From Rhodopseudomonas_A palustris_F (GTDB lineage Bacteria > Pseudomonadota > Alphaproteobacteria > Rhizobiales > Xanthobacteraceae), in the NCBI RefSeq assembly GCF_000013745.1, contig NC_007925.1, positions 372,001-436,000 on the forward strand: a stretch of 64,000 nt of DNA, given 5' to 3'. Under the pieces are notes generated by a model. The model was not told where the DNA came from and did not search any database. It worked only from the letters and a program-made list of their open reading frames with translations. A program made the translations under genes and the position numbers. Shown here one piece after another: positions 7,701 to 16,771 of this stretch; the first letter of the stretch is position 1, and every line of letters begins with the position of its first letter.

Positions 7701-9023
7701 ATGACCGATACCGAAGTGTCCGATTTCCGCCATCCGCGCCGCCACGTCCGGCTTGATACCATCCTGCGGCTGCGCTGGCTGGCGGCACTGGGACAACTCG
7801 CCGCAGTGTTCGTGGTCGCCCACGGCCTCGAATTCGAGCTGCCGGTGGTGCCCTGCCTCGGCATCATCGCGCTGTCGGCGCTGGTCAACCTCGCGCTGCA
7901 GATCGCCTTCAATCCGATGCAGCGGCTGGAGCCGCTGCACGCCGCGGCATTGCTGGCGCTGAACATCGCCGAACTGGCCGGCCTGCTGTTTCTCACCGGC
8001 GGCTTGCAGAATCCGTTTTCGTTCCTGTTCCTCGGCCCGGTGCTGATCGCGGCGACCGCGTTGCCGACCAGGATGACGATCACGCTCGGCATCTTCGCGG
8101 CGAGCTGCGCCGGCGCGCTGTTGTTCTACCATCTGCCGCTGCCGTGGGACCCGGAAGATCCGGTGGTGTTGCCGCAGATCTATCTGATCGGGGTCTGGCT
8201 CTCGATCCTGCTCGCGCTCGGCGTCACCAGTCTTTACACCTTCCAGGTCACCGAGGAGGCGCGCAAATTGTCGGACGCGCTGTCGGCGACCGAACTGGTT
8301 TTGACCCGCGAACAGCATTTGACCCAGCTCGACGGTCTCGCCGCCGCTGCCGCGCATGAACTCGGCACGCCGCTGTCGACGATCTTCCTGATCGCCCGCG
8401 AGGTCGAGCGCAGCGTCCCGGCCGACAGCCCGCTTGCCGCCGATCTCAGGACGTTGCGCGAACAGGCGCAGCGCTGCCGGGAAATCCTCGCCAAGATCAC
8501 CCAATTGTCGTCGTCTGGCGCGCCGTTCGACCGCATGCCGTTGTCGACGCTGATCGAGGAGGCGGTGGCGCCGCACCGCGATTTCGGTATCGAGATCCGG
8601 GTGCGGATCGCAGTCGCCGGGGTCAGCGAGCCGGTGGTGATGCGCAATCCGGCGATCCTCTACGGCGTCGGCAACATTCTGGAGAACGCCGTGGATTTCG
8701 CCCGCACCGCGGTCGAAGTGAATGCCTGGTGGAATGCCGAGACGGTGCAGATCGTAATTTCCGACGATGGCCCCGGCATCGCGCCCGACATGCTGCGGCG
8801 AATCGGCGAACCGTATCTGTCGCGGCGACGTGCCGCCGAGACCTCGGGCGGGCATGGTGGGCTCGGTCTCGGCGTGTTCATCGCCCGCACCCTGTTGGAG
8901 CGCACCGGCGCCAAAGTGTCGTTCGGCAACAAGACCTTCCCCGACCACGGCGCGGTGGTGCAGATCGTCTGGCCGCGCGCCGATTTCGAAACCGTGCAGA
9001 CCGCGACCGCGACCGAGGCGTGA
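7701..9023 (+). CDS. regB: RegB-type redox sensor histidine kinase
   Basis: A 440-residue membrane kinase. About six hydrophobic helices in residues 25-180 include the quinone-sensing signature GGLQNPF (100-106). The H-box AHELGTPLST holds phosphoacceptor His219. Cys259, in EQAQRCREIL, lies 40 residues later, the same spacing as His225/Cys265 of Rhodobacter capsulatus RegB, where the Cys is the redox switch. An ATPase domain follows (NILENAVDFA, DDGPGIAPDM, GGHGGLGLGVF). It phosphorylates RegA, encoded about 115 bp downstream, to control respiration, photosynthesis and carbon/nitrogen fixation genes in response to redox state. Also called PrrB, ActS or RegS in relatives. Confidence 0.93.
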   Translation: MTDTEVSDFRHPRRHVRLDTILRLRWLAALGQLAAVFVVAHGLEFELPVVPCLGIIALSALVNLALQIAFNPMQRLEPLHAAALLALNIAELAGLLFLTGGLQNPFSFLFLGPVLIAATALPTRMTITLGIFAASCAGALLFYHLPLPWDPEDPVVLPQIYLIGVWLSILLALGVTSLYTFQVTEEARKLSDALSATELVLTREQHLTQLDGLAAAAAHELGTPLSTIFLIAREVERSVPADSPLAADLRTLREQAQRCREILAKITQLSSSGAPFDRMPLSTLIEEAVAPHRDFGIEIRVRIAVAGVSEPVVMRNPAILYGVGNILENAVDFARTAVEVNAWWNAETVQIVISDDGPGIAPDMLRRIGEPYLSRRRAAETSGGHGGLGLGVFIARTLLERTGAKVSFGNKTFPDHGAVVQIVWPRADFETVQTATATEA

Positions 9024-9138
9024 CACGACGTCGCGCGCTTTTGTCGCGCAGTGCCATCGTCTGATCCGCGGCGGCGGCCTTGGCAGCGCCACAGCGCCTC
9101 GCCATATGTTATCGGGCCGCCCAGGAGACGCACGAACC

Positions 9139-9693
9139 GTGAACGCCATTCCCGAACTGTCCGACTACGCCGACCGCTCGCTGCTGATCGTCGAAGACGA
9201 CAAGCCGTTTTTGGAGCGGCTGTCGCGCGCCATGGAGACCCGCGGCTTCACCGTGACGGCGTGCGACAACGTCGCCGACGGCCTGTTGCAGATCGGCAAG
9301 GCGGCGCCGGCCTTCGCGGTGGTCGACCTGCGGCTCGGCGACGGCAACGGCCTCGACGTGGTCGCGGCCTTGAAGCAGCAGCGCCCCGACGCCCGCGCCA
9401 TCGTGCTGACCGGCTACGGCAATATCGCCACCGCGGTCACCGCGGTGAAGATGGGCGCGGTGGACTATCTGTCGAAGCCGGCCGATGCCGACGACGTGGT
9501 CGCCGCCTTGCTGGCCTCGGGCAGCGAGAAATCCGAACTGCCGAACAATCCGATGTCGGCCGACCGGGTGCGCTGGGAGCACATCCAGCGGATCTACGAG
9601 ATGTGCAACCGCAACGTCTCGGAAACCGCGCGGCGCCTCAACATGCACCGCCGCACCCTGCAGCGCATCCTCGCCAAGCGCGCGCCGCGCTAG
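9139..9693 (+). CDS. regA: RegA-type response regulator
   Basis: A 184-residue two-domain regulator. The receiver domain has the acidic pair ED-D at 19-21, phosphoacceptor Asp63 in VVDLRLGDGNG and Lys in LSKPAD. A short linker with prolines follows, then a Fis-like helix-turn-helix ending in RRLNMHRRTLQRIL. Asp63 is the same position as in R. capsulatus RegA. The GTG at 9139 is chosen because AGGAG precedes it and the N-terminus then matches the family; the frame is open further upstream. Cognate partner of the adjacent RegB kinase; acts as a global redox transcription factor in the cytoplasm. Confidence 0.93.
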   Translation: MNAIPELSDYADRSLLIVEDDKPFLERLSRAMETRGFTVTACDNVADGLLQIGKAAPAFAVVDLRLGDGNGLDVVAALKQQRPDARAIVLTGYGNIATAVTAVKMGAVDYLSKPADADDVVAALLASGSEKSELPNNPMSADRVRWEHIQRIYEMCNRNVSETARRLNMHRRTLQRILAKRAPR

Positions 9694-9744
9694 CGGCGAA
9701 CGCGCGTGGGGTTGATTTGACGACGTCTCCACGCATCTTATCGC

Positions 9745-9882
9745 CGTCATCCTGAGACGACCGCGCCAAGCGAGGGCCGCGAAGGATGCGGACCCGTACC
9801 CGATGTAGCCCCGCGCCTGTGGCCATCCTTCGAGACGCCCGGCTTCGCGCTGCGCGCTACGCCGGGTTCCTCAGGATGACGG
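9745..9882. repeat. Family-B palindromic pair (L half then R half)
   Basis: The left half (9745-9788) begins CGTCATCCTGAG and ends GAAGGATG. The right half (9824-9882) begins CATCCTTCGAGACG and ends CCTCAGGATGACGG. The halves are in inverted orientation with a 35-bp centre. This is the same composite layout as the array at 29.7-31.8 kb. Confidence 0.85.
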
Positions 9883-9901
9883 TGGTGGTGGAAGGCTGAT
9901 A

Positions 9902-10102
9902 CTAGAGCATTTTCGGTTAGGATTGCTGCGGTTCAAGAGTCCCGGGCCGTCATTCCGGGGCACCAGCAGCGTCAGCTGCGAGTGAGCCCGGACTCCATAA
10001 CCACCGCAGGGAGTCCAGACTTGCTCGTTCTTCGAACTCGCAATCCGGAATGACGACCAACATTTTGGTTGGATGATTCAAGCCTAATCGAAAATGCCCT
10101 AG
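9902..10102. repeat. ~200-bp element with terminal inverted repeats, copy 1
   Basis: Starts CTAGAGCATTTTCGGTTAGG and ends with the imperfect complement (CCTAATCGAAAATGCCCTAG). The interior holds a family-A-like palindrome plus the block CTTGCTCGTTCTTCGAACTC. Copies 2 and 3 are at 16510-16713 (inverted) and 28126-28326. It looks like a non-autonomous MITE-like element; no coding capacity. Confidence 0.85.
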
Positions 10103-10156
10103 GGATAGTTCGACGCGAACCCGTTCGCATCCAAATCGCTGCGCCCAACACGAGAA

Positions 10157-10180
10157 CCCCCGCGATTGCCATCGCGGGGG
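10157..10180 (-). terminator. Hairpin downstream of katG
   Basis: Perfect 10-bp stem CCCCCGCGAT/ATCGCGGGGG with a tgcc loop, about 57 bp after the katG stop. On the minus strand it is followed by GGTTCTCG, only a weak T-tract, so termination is plausible but not certain. Confidence 0.55.
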
Positions 10181-10236
10181 GTGGTCGTCTGGGTCGTTGC
10201 GACTGTCAATCGCCGGCTACTCTGTCGTTCGCAGCA

Positions 10237-12435
10237 CTACTCCGCGGCTTCCAGCAGCACCGGCTCGGCGATGAGGTCGAAGCGGTCGGCGTTCATCACC
10301 TTGGTCCAGGCGGCGACGAAGTCGTTGACGAACTTCTCTTTGGAATCCGCCTGCGCATAGACCTCGGCGAGCGCGCGCAGCTGCGAGTGCGAGCCGAAGA
10401 TCAGGTCGACGCGGGTCGCGGTCCACTTCACTTCGCCCGACTTGCGGTCGCGGCCCTCATAGATGCCTTCCGTCCCGGAGGGCTGCCACGACGTCGCCAT
10501 CGTCAACAGGTTGACGAAGAAGTCGTTGCTCAGCGTGCCCGGCTTGGTGGTGAACACGCCGTGCTTGGAATCCCCCGCATTGGCGCCGAGCACCCGCAGG
10601 CCGCCGACCAGCACGGTCATTTCCGGCGCGGTCAACGTCAACAGCTGCGCCCGATCCACCAAAGCCTCTTCGGGCTTCATGAATTGGTGCTTCTTGCTGT
10701 TGATGTAGTTGCGGAAGCCATCGGCGCGCGGTTCCAGCGGCGCGAAGGACGGCGCGTCGGTCTGCTCCTGCGAGGCGTCCATGCGGCCCGGCGAGAACGG
10801 CACCTTGACCGCGACGCCGGCGTCCTTGGCGGCCTTCTCGATCGCCGCGACACCGCCGAGCACGATCAGGTCGGCGAGCGAGACCTTCTTGCCGAACTCC
10901 TTGCCGATCGCTTCCAGCTTCTGCAGCACGGTTGCGAGCTGCTCCGGCTGGTTGACCTCCCAGTCCTTCTGCGGAGCGAGACGAATGCGCGCGCCATTGG
11001 CGCCGCCGCGCTTGTCGGAGCCGCGGAAGGTCGAGGCCGAATTCCAGGCGGTGGAGACCAGGTCCGCGACCGAGAGGCCCGAACCGAGGATCTTGGCCTT
11101 CAAGGCTTCGACGTCGGCGTCGTTGATCAGTTCATGATCGACCGGCGGGATCGGGTCCTGCCAGAGCAGCGTTTCCTTCGGCACTTCCGGGCCGAGATAG
11201 CGCGCCACCGGGCCCATATCGCGATGGGTCAGCTTGAACCAGGCCCGCGCGAAGGCGTCGGCGAACTCATCCGGATTCTCGTAGAACCGCCGCGAGATCT
11301 TCTCGTAGATCGGATCGAAGCGCAGCGCGAGGTCGGAGGTCAGCATGGTCGGCAGCCGCTTCTTCGATGGGTCGAACGGGTCCGGCACCGACGGCTCGGC
11401 GTTCTTGGCGACCCATTGCTGGGCGCCGGCCGGGCTCTTGGTCAATTCCCATTCGAACTTGAACAGGTTGTCGAAGAAGTGGTTGCTCCACTTGGTCGGC
11501 TCCTGCGACCAGATCACTTCCGGTCCGCCGGTGATGGCGTCGGCGCCGAAGCCGGTGCCGTATTTGCTCTTCCAGCCGAGCCCCTGGTCCTCGACGTCGC
11601 CGCCTTCCGGCTCCGGCCCGAGCAGCGACGGATCGCCGGCGCCGTGGGTCTTGCCGAAGGTGTGGCCGCCGGCGATCAGCGCCACGGTCTCTTCGTCGTT
11701 CATCGCCATGCGGGCGAAGGTTTCGCGGATGTCCTTGGCAGACCCGAGCGGATCCGGGTTGCCGTTCGGGCCTTCCGGATTGACGTAGATCAGCCCCATC
11801 TGCACTGCGCCGAGCGGATCGGCGAGCTGGCGCTCGCCGCTGTAGCGCTCGTCGCCGAGCCAGGTGCCTTCGGGTCCCCAGAACAATTCTTCCGGCTCCC
11901 AGGTATCGGCGCGGCCGCCGGCAAAGCCGAAGGTCTGAAAGCCCATCGATTCCAGCGCGACGTTGCCGGCCAGCACATAGAGATCGGCCCAGGAAATCTT
12001 CTGGCCGTATTTCTGCTTGATCGGCCACAACAGCCGGCGCGCCTTGTCGAGATTGGCGTTGTCGGGCCAGGAATTCAGCGGCGCGAAGCGCTGCTGGCCG
12101 GCGCCGGCGCCGCCGCGGCCGTCGGTGGTGCGATAGGTGCCGGCGCTATGCCAGGCCATGCGGATGAACAGACCGCCGTAATGGCCGAAATCCGCCGGCC
12201 ACCAGTCCTGCGACTCCGTCATCAGCGCGGTGAGGTCCTGTTTCAGCGCCTTGAGGTCGAGCGTCTTGAACTGTTCGGCATAATGGAAATCCTTGCCGAG
12301 CGGGTCGGCGGAGGGCGAGCGCTGGTGCAGCATCGACAGGTTGAGCTGCTCCGGCCACCAGTCGCGGTTGCCGCGCGGCGCCGGGCCGTGGGCGACGGGG
12401 CATTTGCCGGCTTTGTCGTCAGTCTTGGCGTCCAT
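10237..12435 (-). CDS. katG: Catalase-peroxidase KatG
   Basis: A 732-residue bifunctional heme catalase-peroxidase, which removes hydrogen peroxide in the cytoplasm. Distal heme residues Arg92, Trp95 and His96 are in RMAWHSAGTYR. The Met-Tyr-Trp adduct residues are all present (Trp95, Tyr217 in GLIYVNPEG, Met243 in ARMAMNDEE). The proximal His258 is in GGHTFGKTHG. The C-terminal half is the usual heme-free duplicate domain. The ATG at 12435 is preferred because GGAGAC precedes it and the protein then has the normal family length; the frame runs open further upstream to 12744. Divergent from oxyR, its expected activator. Confidence 0.96.
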   Translation of the reverse strand: MDAKTDDKAGKCPVAHGPAPRGNRDWWPEQLNLSMLHQRSPSADPLGKDFHYAEQFKTLDLKALKQDLTALMTESQDWWPADFGHYGGLFIRMAWHSAGTYRTTDGRGGAGAGQQRFAPLNSWPDNANLDKARRLLWPIKQKYGQKISWADLYVLAGNVALESMGFQTFGFAGGRADTWEPEELFWGPEGTWLGDERYSGERQLADPLGAVQMGLIYVNPEGPNGNPDPLGSAKDIRETFARMAMNDEETVALIAGGHTFGKTHGAGDPSLLGPEPEGGDVEDQGLGWKSKYGTGFGADAITGGPEVIWSQEPTKWSNHFFDNLFKFEWELTKSPAGAQQWVAKNAEPSVPDPFDPSKKRLPTMLTSDLALRFDPIYEKISRRFYENPDEFADAFARAWFKLTHRDMGPVARYLGPEVPKETLLWQDPIPPVDHELINDADVEALKAKILGSGLSVADLVSTAWNSASTFRGSDKRGGANGARIRLAPQKDWEVNQPEQLATVLQKLEAIGKEFGKKVSLADLIVLGGVAAIEKAAKDAGVAVKVPFSPGRMDASQEQTDAPSFAPLEPRADGFRNYINSKKHQFMKPEEALVDRAQLLTLTAPEMTVLVGGLRVLGANAGDSKHGVFTTKPGTLSNDFFVNLLTMATSWQPSGTEGIYEGRDRKSGEVKWTATRVDLIFGSHSQLRALAEVYAQADSKEKFVNDFVAAWTKVMNADRFDLIAEPVLLEAAE

Positions 12436-12794
12436 GGGTGTCTCCGTTCGTGGTGTCATTGTGCGTGTTAGCGTTGTCGTCGGTTCGGCACCGCGCCCCT
12501 CGGCATCCACGATGCGCCAACAGGCGCACCGGACCGAGCCGGTCCGCGGCGTTTTGATTTCGATGCACCGGCAATTCGATTGCCGGCGGGTGGTCGTGAT
12601 CCGTGCGGCGGCGCGTCCTCCGACAGCCAGATGTCCGAACCGGGTCCGGCATCTTGCTGCGCGATGATGATGGTTTGTTGGTCGGCGGTCCGAGGCGGCG
12701 ATCGCCGGGGACCCGACGGCGTGAATCTGGAACACTTCCATCATCAGGTCCAGTCGAATTGCATTGTTCCCGCGATCAGTTTATCTGATCGCTG
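12436..12794. promoter_or_regulatory. Divergent katG/oxyR control region
   Basis: About 360 bp between divergent katG and oxyR that must hold both promoters. Apart from the palindrome listed at 12773-12791, no further element could be assigned. The reading frame of katG stays open through most of it, but the sequence there does not resemble the family. Confidence 0.6.
12773..12791. promoter_or_regulatory. Candidate OxyR operator
   Basis: Perfect 7-bp inverted repeat CGATCAG-tttat-CTGATCG ending 3 bp before the oxyR ATG. The inner GATCAG...CTGATC has the dyad spacing of LysR-type/OxyR half-sites. Its position over the oxyR start would suit autorepression while activating divergent katG. Assignment is inference. 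Confidence 0.5.
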
Positions 12795-13697
12795 ATGGTC
12801 ACGCTGCGTCAACTTCGCTATCTCTCCGCGCTCGCCAAACACGGCCATTTCGGCCGCGCCGCCGAGGCCTGTTCGGTGACCCAGCCGGCGCTGTCGATGC
12901 AGATCGGCGATCTGGAGCGCAGGCTCGGGGTCAAGGTGGTGGAGCGGCGGCCCGGCGAGGTTTTGCTGACCGACGCCGGCCGCGAGATCGCCCGGCGCGG
13001 CGACGAGGTGCTGACGGCATCGCGCGACCTCGTCGATTTCGCCCGCCACCGCGGCAAGCCGTTGACCGGACGGCTGACGCTCGGCGTGATCCCGTCGCTG
13101 GCGCCGTATCTGCTGCCGAAGATTTTGCCGGCGCTGCAGCGCGGCTATCCCGAGCTGCGGCTGGAATTGCGCGAGAGCCAGACCCGCTCATTGGTCGGCG
13201 ACATCAAGAGCGGCGTGCTCGACGCCGCCTTGCTGGCGTTGCCGCTGGAGGATTCCGAACTCGACGCCTTGCCGCTGTTCGAGGATCTGTTCCTGCTGGC
13301 GGTGCCGGCCGACGATCCGCGCCCCGACACCGCCCGCATCGGCGCCCGCGATATCGATCAGAGCCGGCTGATCCTATTGGAAGACGGCCATTGCCTGCGC
13401 GACCAGGCCTTGGCGTTCTGCGCCACCGCGCGGCGCGGCCGGCAGCAGTCCAGCGCCGGGATGACGTTCGGCGCCTCCAGCCTGTCGACGGTGATGCAGA
13501 TGGTCGCCAACGGCTACGGCATCACGCTGATTCCGCAGATCGCCGCCGAGGTCGAGCGCCGCGACAGCCGGGTGCGGCTGTTGCGGCTGAAGGATCCGCA
13601 GCCCGGCCGCAGCATCGGCCTGGTGTTCCGCGCGACCTCGCCGCGCAAGGCGGACTTCACCGCGCTCGGCGAGGTGGTGAAAGAGAGCGTGGGTTGA
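12795..13697 (+). CDS. oxyR: OxyR, hydrogen peroxide-sensing LysR-type regulator
   Basis: A 300-residue LysR-family protein. The N-terminal winged HTH covers residues 1-60 (HFGRAAEACSVTQPALSMQI). The redox cysteines are Cys200 and Cys209 in GHCLRDQALAFC, with the same nine-residue spacing as Cys199/Cys208 of E. coli OxyR, so peroxide sensing by disulfide formation is expected. Its position divergent from katG supports the assignment. Likely autoregulated through the palindrome just before its start codon. Confidence 0.95.
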   Translation: MVTLRQLRYLSALAKHGHFGRAAEACSVTQPALSMQIGDLERRLGVKVVERRPGEVLLTDAGREIARRGDEVLTASRDLVDFARHRGKPLTGRLTLGVIPSLAPYLLPKILPALQRGYPELRLELRESQTRSLVGDIKSGVLDAALLALPLEDSELDALPLFEDLFLLAVPADDPRPDTARIGARDIDQSRLILLEDGHCLRDQALAFCATARRGRQQSSAGMTFGASSLSTVMQMVANGYGITLIPQIAAEVERRDSRVRLLRLKDPQPGRSIGLVFRATSPRKADFTALGEVVKESVG

Positions 13698-13795
13698 GCC
13701 GGCGGGAGGGCCGGTGCGCCAATCATGCAAAACCGTGTATTGCCGCGCTGAGCGGGTAGGATCGCGCGGCGGAATTGCGCTAGTTTGCGCCCGCC

Positions 13796-16513
13796 ATGAG
13801 CATCGAACCCGACATTTCGCCGTCCCCCGACACGCCCGCGCCGATCGAGGCGAAGGTGTCGCCGATGATGGAGCAGTACCACGAGATCAAGGCCGCCAAT
13901 CCCGGCCTGCTGCTGTTCTACCGGATGGGCGATTTCTACGAATTGTTCTTCGAGGACGCCGAGATCGCCGCGCGCGCGCTCGGCATCACGCTGACCAAGC
14001 GCGGCAAGCACAAGGGCCAGGACATCCCGATGTGCGGCGTGCCGGTGGAGCGCTCCGACGACTATCTGCATCGGCTGATCGCGCTCGGCCACCGCGTCGC
14101 GGTGTGCGAGCAGACCGAAGATCCGGCCGCGGCGCGCGCCCGCAAAAGCGTGGTGCGGCGCGACGTGGTGCGGCTGATCACGCCCGGCACGCTGACCGAA
14201 GACACCCTGCTCGACGCCCGCGCCAACAACTACCTGCTGGCGATTGCGCGGGCCCGCGCCTCCGCCGGCGCCGACCGCATCGGGCTCGCCTGGATCGACA
14301 TCTCGACCGCGGAATTCATCGTCACCGAATGCGCGCCCGCCGAACTCGCCGCCACCTTGGCGCGGATCAACCCCAACGAGGCGATCGTCACCGACGCGCT
14401 GTATAGCGACCCTGAATTGGGTCCGTTGCTGCGCGAATTGCCGGCGGTGACGCCGCTGACCCGCGACGTGTTCGACTCGGCGACCGCGGAGCGGCGGCTG
14501 TGCGATTACTTCGCGGTGGCGACGATGGATGGGCTGTCGGCGATGTCGCGGCTGGAGGCCACCGCGGCCGCCGCCTGCGTCACCTATATCGACCGCACCC
14601 AGCTCGGCAAGAAGCCGCCTTTGTCGCCGCCGTCGCGCGAGGCGACCGGCTCGACCATGGCGATCGATCCGGCGACGAGAGCCAATCTCGAACTGACCCG
14701 CACGCTCTCCGGCGAGCGCCGCGGCTCGCTACTGGACGCGATCGACTGCACCGTCACCGCCGCCGGCTCGCGGCTGCTGGCGCAGCGGCTCGCCGCACCG
14801 TTGACCGATGTCGAGCAGATCGCGCAGCGGCTCGACGCCGTGGCGGCGTTGCTGCCCGATCCCGGCTTGCGCGAAGCGCTGCGGGCGACGCTGCGCGCAG
14901 CGCCCGACATGTCGCGAGCGCTGGCGCGGCTCTCGGTCGGTCGCGGCGGGCCGCGCGACTTGGCCGCGTTGCGCGACGGCTTGCTCGCGGCCGATCAGGC
15001 GCTGGCGCAGCTTGGCGCGCTGGAAGTGCCGCCGAAAGAAATTCAGACCGCGATGGCGGCGCTGCGGCGGCCGTCGCGCGACCTCGCACAAGAATTCTCC
15101 CGCGCGCTCGCCGATGATCTCCCCTTAATGAAGCGCGACGGCGGCTTCGTCCGCGAGGGTTATCATGACGCGCTCGACGAGACCCGCAAGCTGCGCGACG
15201 ATTCGCGGCTGATCGTCGCGGCGATGCAGGCGCGCTACGCCGACGATTGCGGCGTCAAGGGCCTGAAGATCCGCCACAACAACGTGCTCGGCTACTTCGT
15301 CGAAGTCACCGCGCAGCACGGCGATAAGCTGATGGCGCCGCCGCTCAACTTGACCTTCATCCATCGCCAGACGCTGGCCGGGCAGACCCGCTTCACCACC
15401 GCCGAACTCGGCGAGATCGAAGCCAAGATCGCCAATGCGGGCGACCGCGCGCTCGGCCTCGAACTGGAGATCTTCGAGCGCCTCGTCGCGCTGGTGCAGG
15501 CCGCCACCGACGATCTGCGCGCCGCGGCGCACGGCTTCGCGGCGCTCGACGTCACCCTGGCGCTGGCGAAACTCGCGGTGGACGACAACTACGTCCGCCC
15601 CGAGGTCGACGGCTCGCTTAGCTTCGCGATCGAAGGCGGCCGCCATCCGGTGGTCGAGCAGGCTTTGCGCCGCGATGGCCAGCCGTTCATCGCCAACGCC
15701 TGCGACCTCTCACCCGGGCCGGGGCAGCAATCCGGGCAGATCTGGCTGATCACCGGCCCCAACATGGCGGGTAAATCGACTTTTCTCAGGCAGAACGCGC
15801 TGATCGCGCTGTTGGCGCAGATCGGTTCCTTCGTGCCGGCGTCGCGCGCCCGCATCGGCATCGTCGACCGGCTGTTCTCGCGGGTCGGCGCCGCCGATGA
15901 CCTTGCGCGCGGCCGTTCCACCTTCATGGTCGAGATGGTCGAGACCGCGGTGATCTTGAACCAGGCCTCGGAGCGCGCGCTGGTGATCCTGGATGAGATC
16001 GGCCGCGGCACCGCGACCTTCGACGGGTTGTCGATCGCCTGGGCGGCGATCGAGCATCTGCATGAGTCAAATCGCTGCCGCTCGCTGTTCGCCACGCATT
16101 ACCACGAACTCACCGCGCTCTCCGCCAAGCTGCCGCGGCTATTCAACGCCACCGTGCGGGTCAAGGAATGGCACGGCGACGTGGTGTTTCTGCACGAGGT
16201 GCTGCCGGGCTCGGCGGATCGCTCCTACGGCATCCAGGTGGCGAAGCTCGCCGGATTGCCGCCATCGGTGATCACGCGGGCGAAGTCGGTGCTGGCGAAA
16301 CTGGAGGCGCAAGACCGCGGCCAGTCGGCGCGCGCCTTGGCCGAAGACCTGCCGCTGTTCGCCGTCACCGCCCGCGCCGCGGCGGAGCCGTCGCCGCCCA
16401 GCGAGGCCGAACGACTGATCGAAGCGCTGAAGGCGCTGCACCCGGATGAACTCAGCCCACGCGAAGCGCTGGATGCGCTCTACGCGCTGAAGGCCAAGTT
16501 GGGGAAGGCCTAG
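13796..16513 (+). CDS. mutS: DNA mismatch repair ATPase MutS
   Basis: A 905-residue MutS. The mismatch-reading Phe-X-Glu is in YRMGDFYELFFEDA near residue 45. The lever and clamp domains fill the middle. The ATPase has Walker A GPNMAGKST at about 654-662, Walker B VILDEIGRGT and a following THYHELT. It recognises mismatches and small loops after replication and recruits MutL. It stands alone downstream of oxyR. The stop codon TAG lies inside the terminal CTAG of a 204-bp repeat element (16510-16713), so the last codon position may have been set by insertion of that element. Confidence 0.97.
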   Translation: MSIEPDISPSPDTPAPIEAKVSPMMEQYHEIKAANPGLLLFYRMGDFYELFFEDAEIAARALGITLTKRGKHKGQDIPMCGVPVERSDDYLHRLIALGHRVAVCEQTEDPAAARARKSVVRRDVVRLITPGTLTEDTLLDARANNYLLAIARARASAGADRIGLAWIDISTAEFIVTECAPAELAATLARINPNEAIVTDALYSDPELGPLLRELPAVTPLTRDVFDSATAERRLCDYFAVATMDGLSAMSRLEATAAAACVTYIDRTQLGKKPPLSPPSREATGSTMAIDPATRANLELTRTLSGERRGSLLDAIDCTVTAAGSRLLAQRLAAPLTDVEQIAQRLDAVAALLPDPGLREALRATLRAAPDMSRALARLSVGRGGPRDLAALRDGLLAADQALAQLGALEVPPKEIQTAMAALRRPSRDLAQEFSRALADDLPLMKRDGGFVREGYHDALDETRKLRDDSRLIVAAMQARYADDCGVKGLKIRHNNVLGYFVEVTAQHGDKLMAPPLNLTFIHRQTLAGQTRFTTAELGEIEAKIANAGDRALGLELEIFERLVALVQAATDDLRAAAHGFAALDVTLALAKLAVDDNYVRPEVDGSLSFAIEGGRHPVVEQALRRDGQPFIANACDLSPGPGQQSGQIWLITGPNMAGKSTFLRQNALIALLAQIGSFVPASRARIGIVDRLFSRVGAADDLARGRSTFMVEMVETAVILNQASERALVILDEIGRGTATFDGLSIAWAAIEHLHESNRCRSLFATHYHELTALSAKLPRLFNATVRVKEWHGDVVFLHEVLPGSADRSYGIQVAKLAGLPPSVITRAKSVLAKLEAQDRGQSARALAEDLPLFAVTARAAAEPSPPSEAERLIEALKALHPDELSPREALDALYALKAKLGKA

Positions 16514-16713
16514 AGATTTTTCGGTTAGGATTGAATCGTCCAACCAAAGTCGGCGTCATTCCGGATTGCGAGTTCGAAGAACGAGCAAGTCCGGAATCCA
16601 TACTCCCTGTGGTGGTTATGGATTCCGGGCTCACTCGCAGCGAAGCTGCTCGTGCCCCGGAATGACGGCCCGGGGCTCTTGAACCGCATCAATCCTAACC
16701 GGAAATGCTCTAG
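16510..16713. repeat. ~200-bp element with terminal inverted repeats, copy 2 (inverted)
   Basis: Bounded by CTAG on both sides, with TTTTTCGGTTAGGATTGA at the left and CAATCCTAACCGGAAATG at the right. The interior is in the opposite orientation to copies 1 and 3 (the block GAGTTCGAAGAACGAGCAAG precedes the CTCGTGCCCCGGAATGACGG side). The left CTAG overlaps the mutS stop codon. Confidence 0.88.
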
Positions 16714-16771
16714 AGCGAATCCGCCAGCATCGGTCGCGATGCCGATCTTGATGCGGCAAAAAAGTTGCCGC

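Larger units (their letters stand above)
9694..10236. other. Intergenic region filled by two repeat elements and a hairpin
   Basis: About 540 bp between convergent regA and katG. It contains a family-B inverted repeat pair (9745-9882), a 201-bp element with terminal inverted repeats (9902-10102) and a hairpin (10157-10180) that may end katG transcription. No gene seen. Confidence 0.8.

Noticed and set aside
9902..10102. Insertion sequence with a transposase
   Set aside because: Too short to encode a transposase and no coding frame; treated as a non-autonomous repeat.
10069..12471. 800-codon open frame opposite katG
   Set aside because: Antisense to a well-supported katG; long antisense frames are expected at this GC content and the product has no recognisable family.
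12436..12744. 103-residue N-terminal extension of KatG
   Set aside because: The frame is open but the residues do not resemble catalase-peroxidases, and GGAGAC before the ATG at 12435 supports the shorter form.
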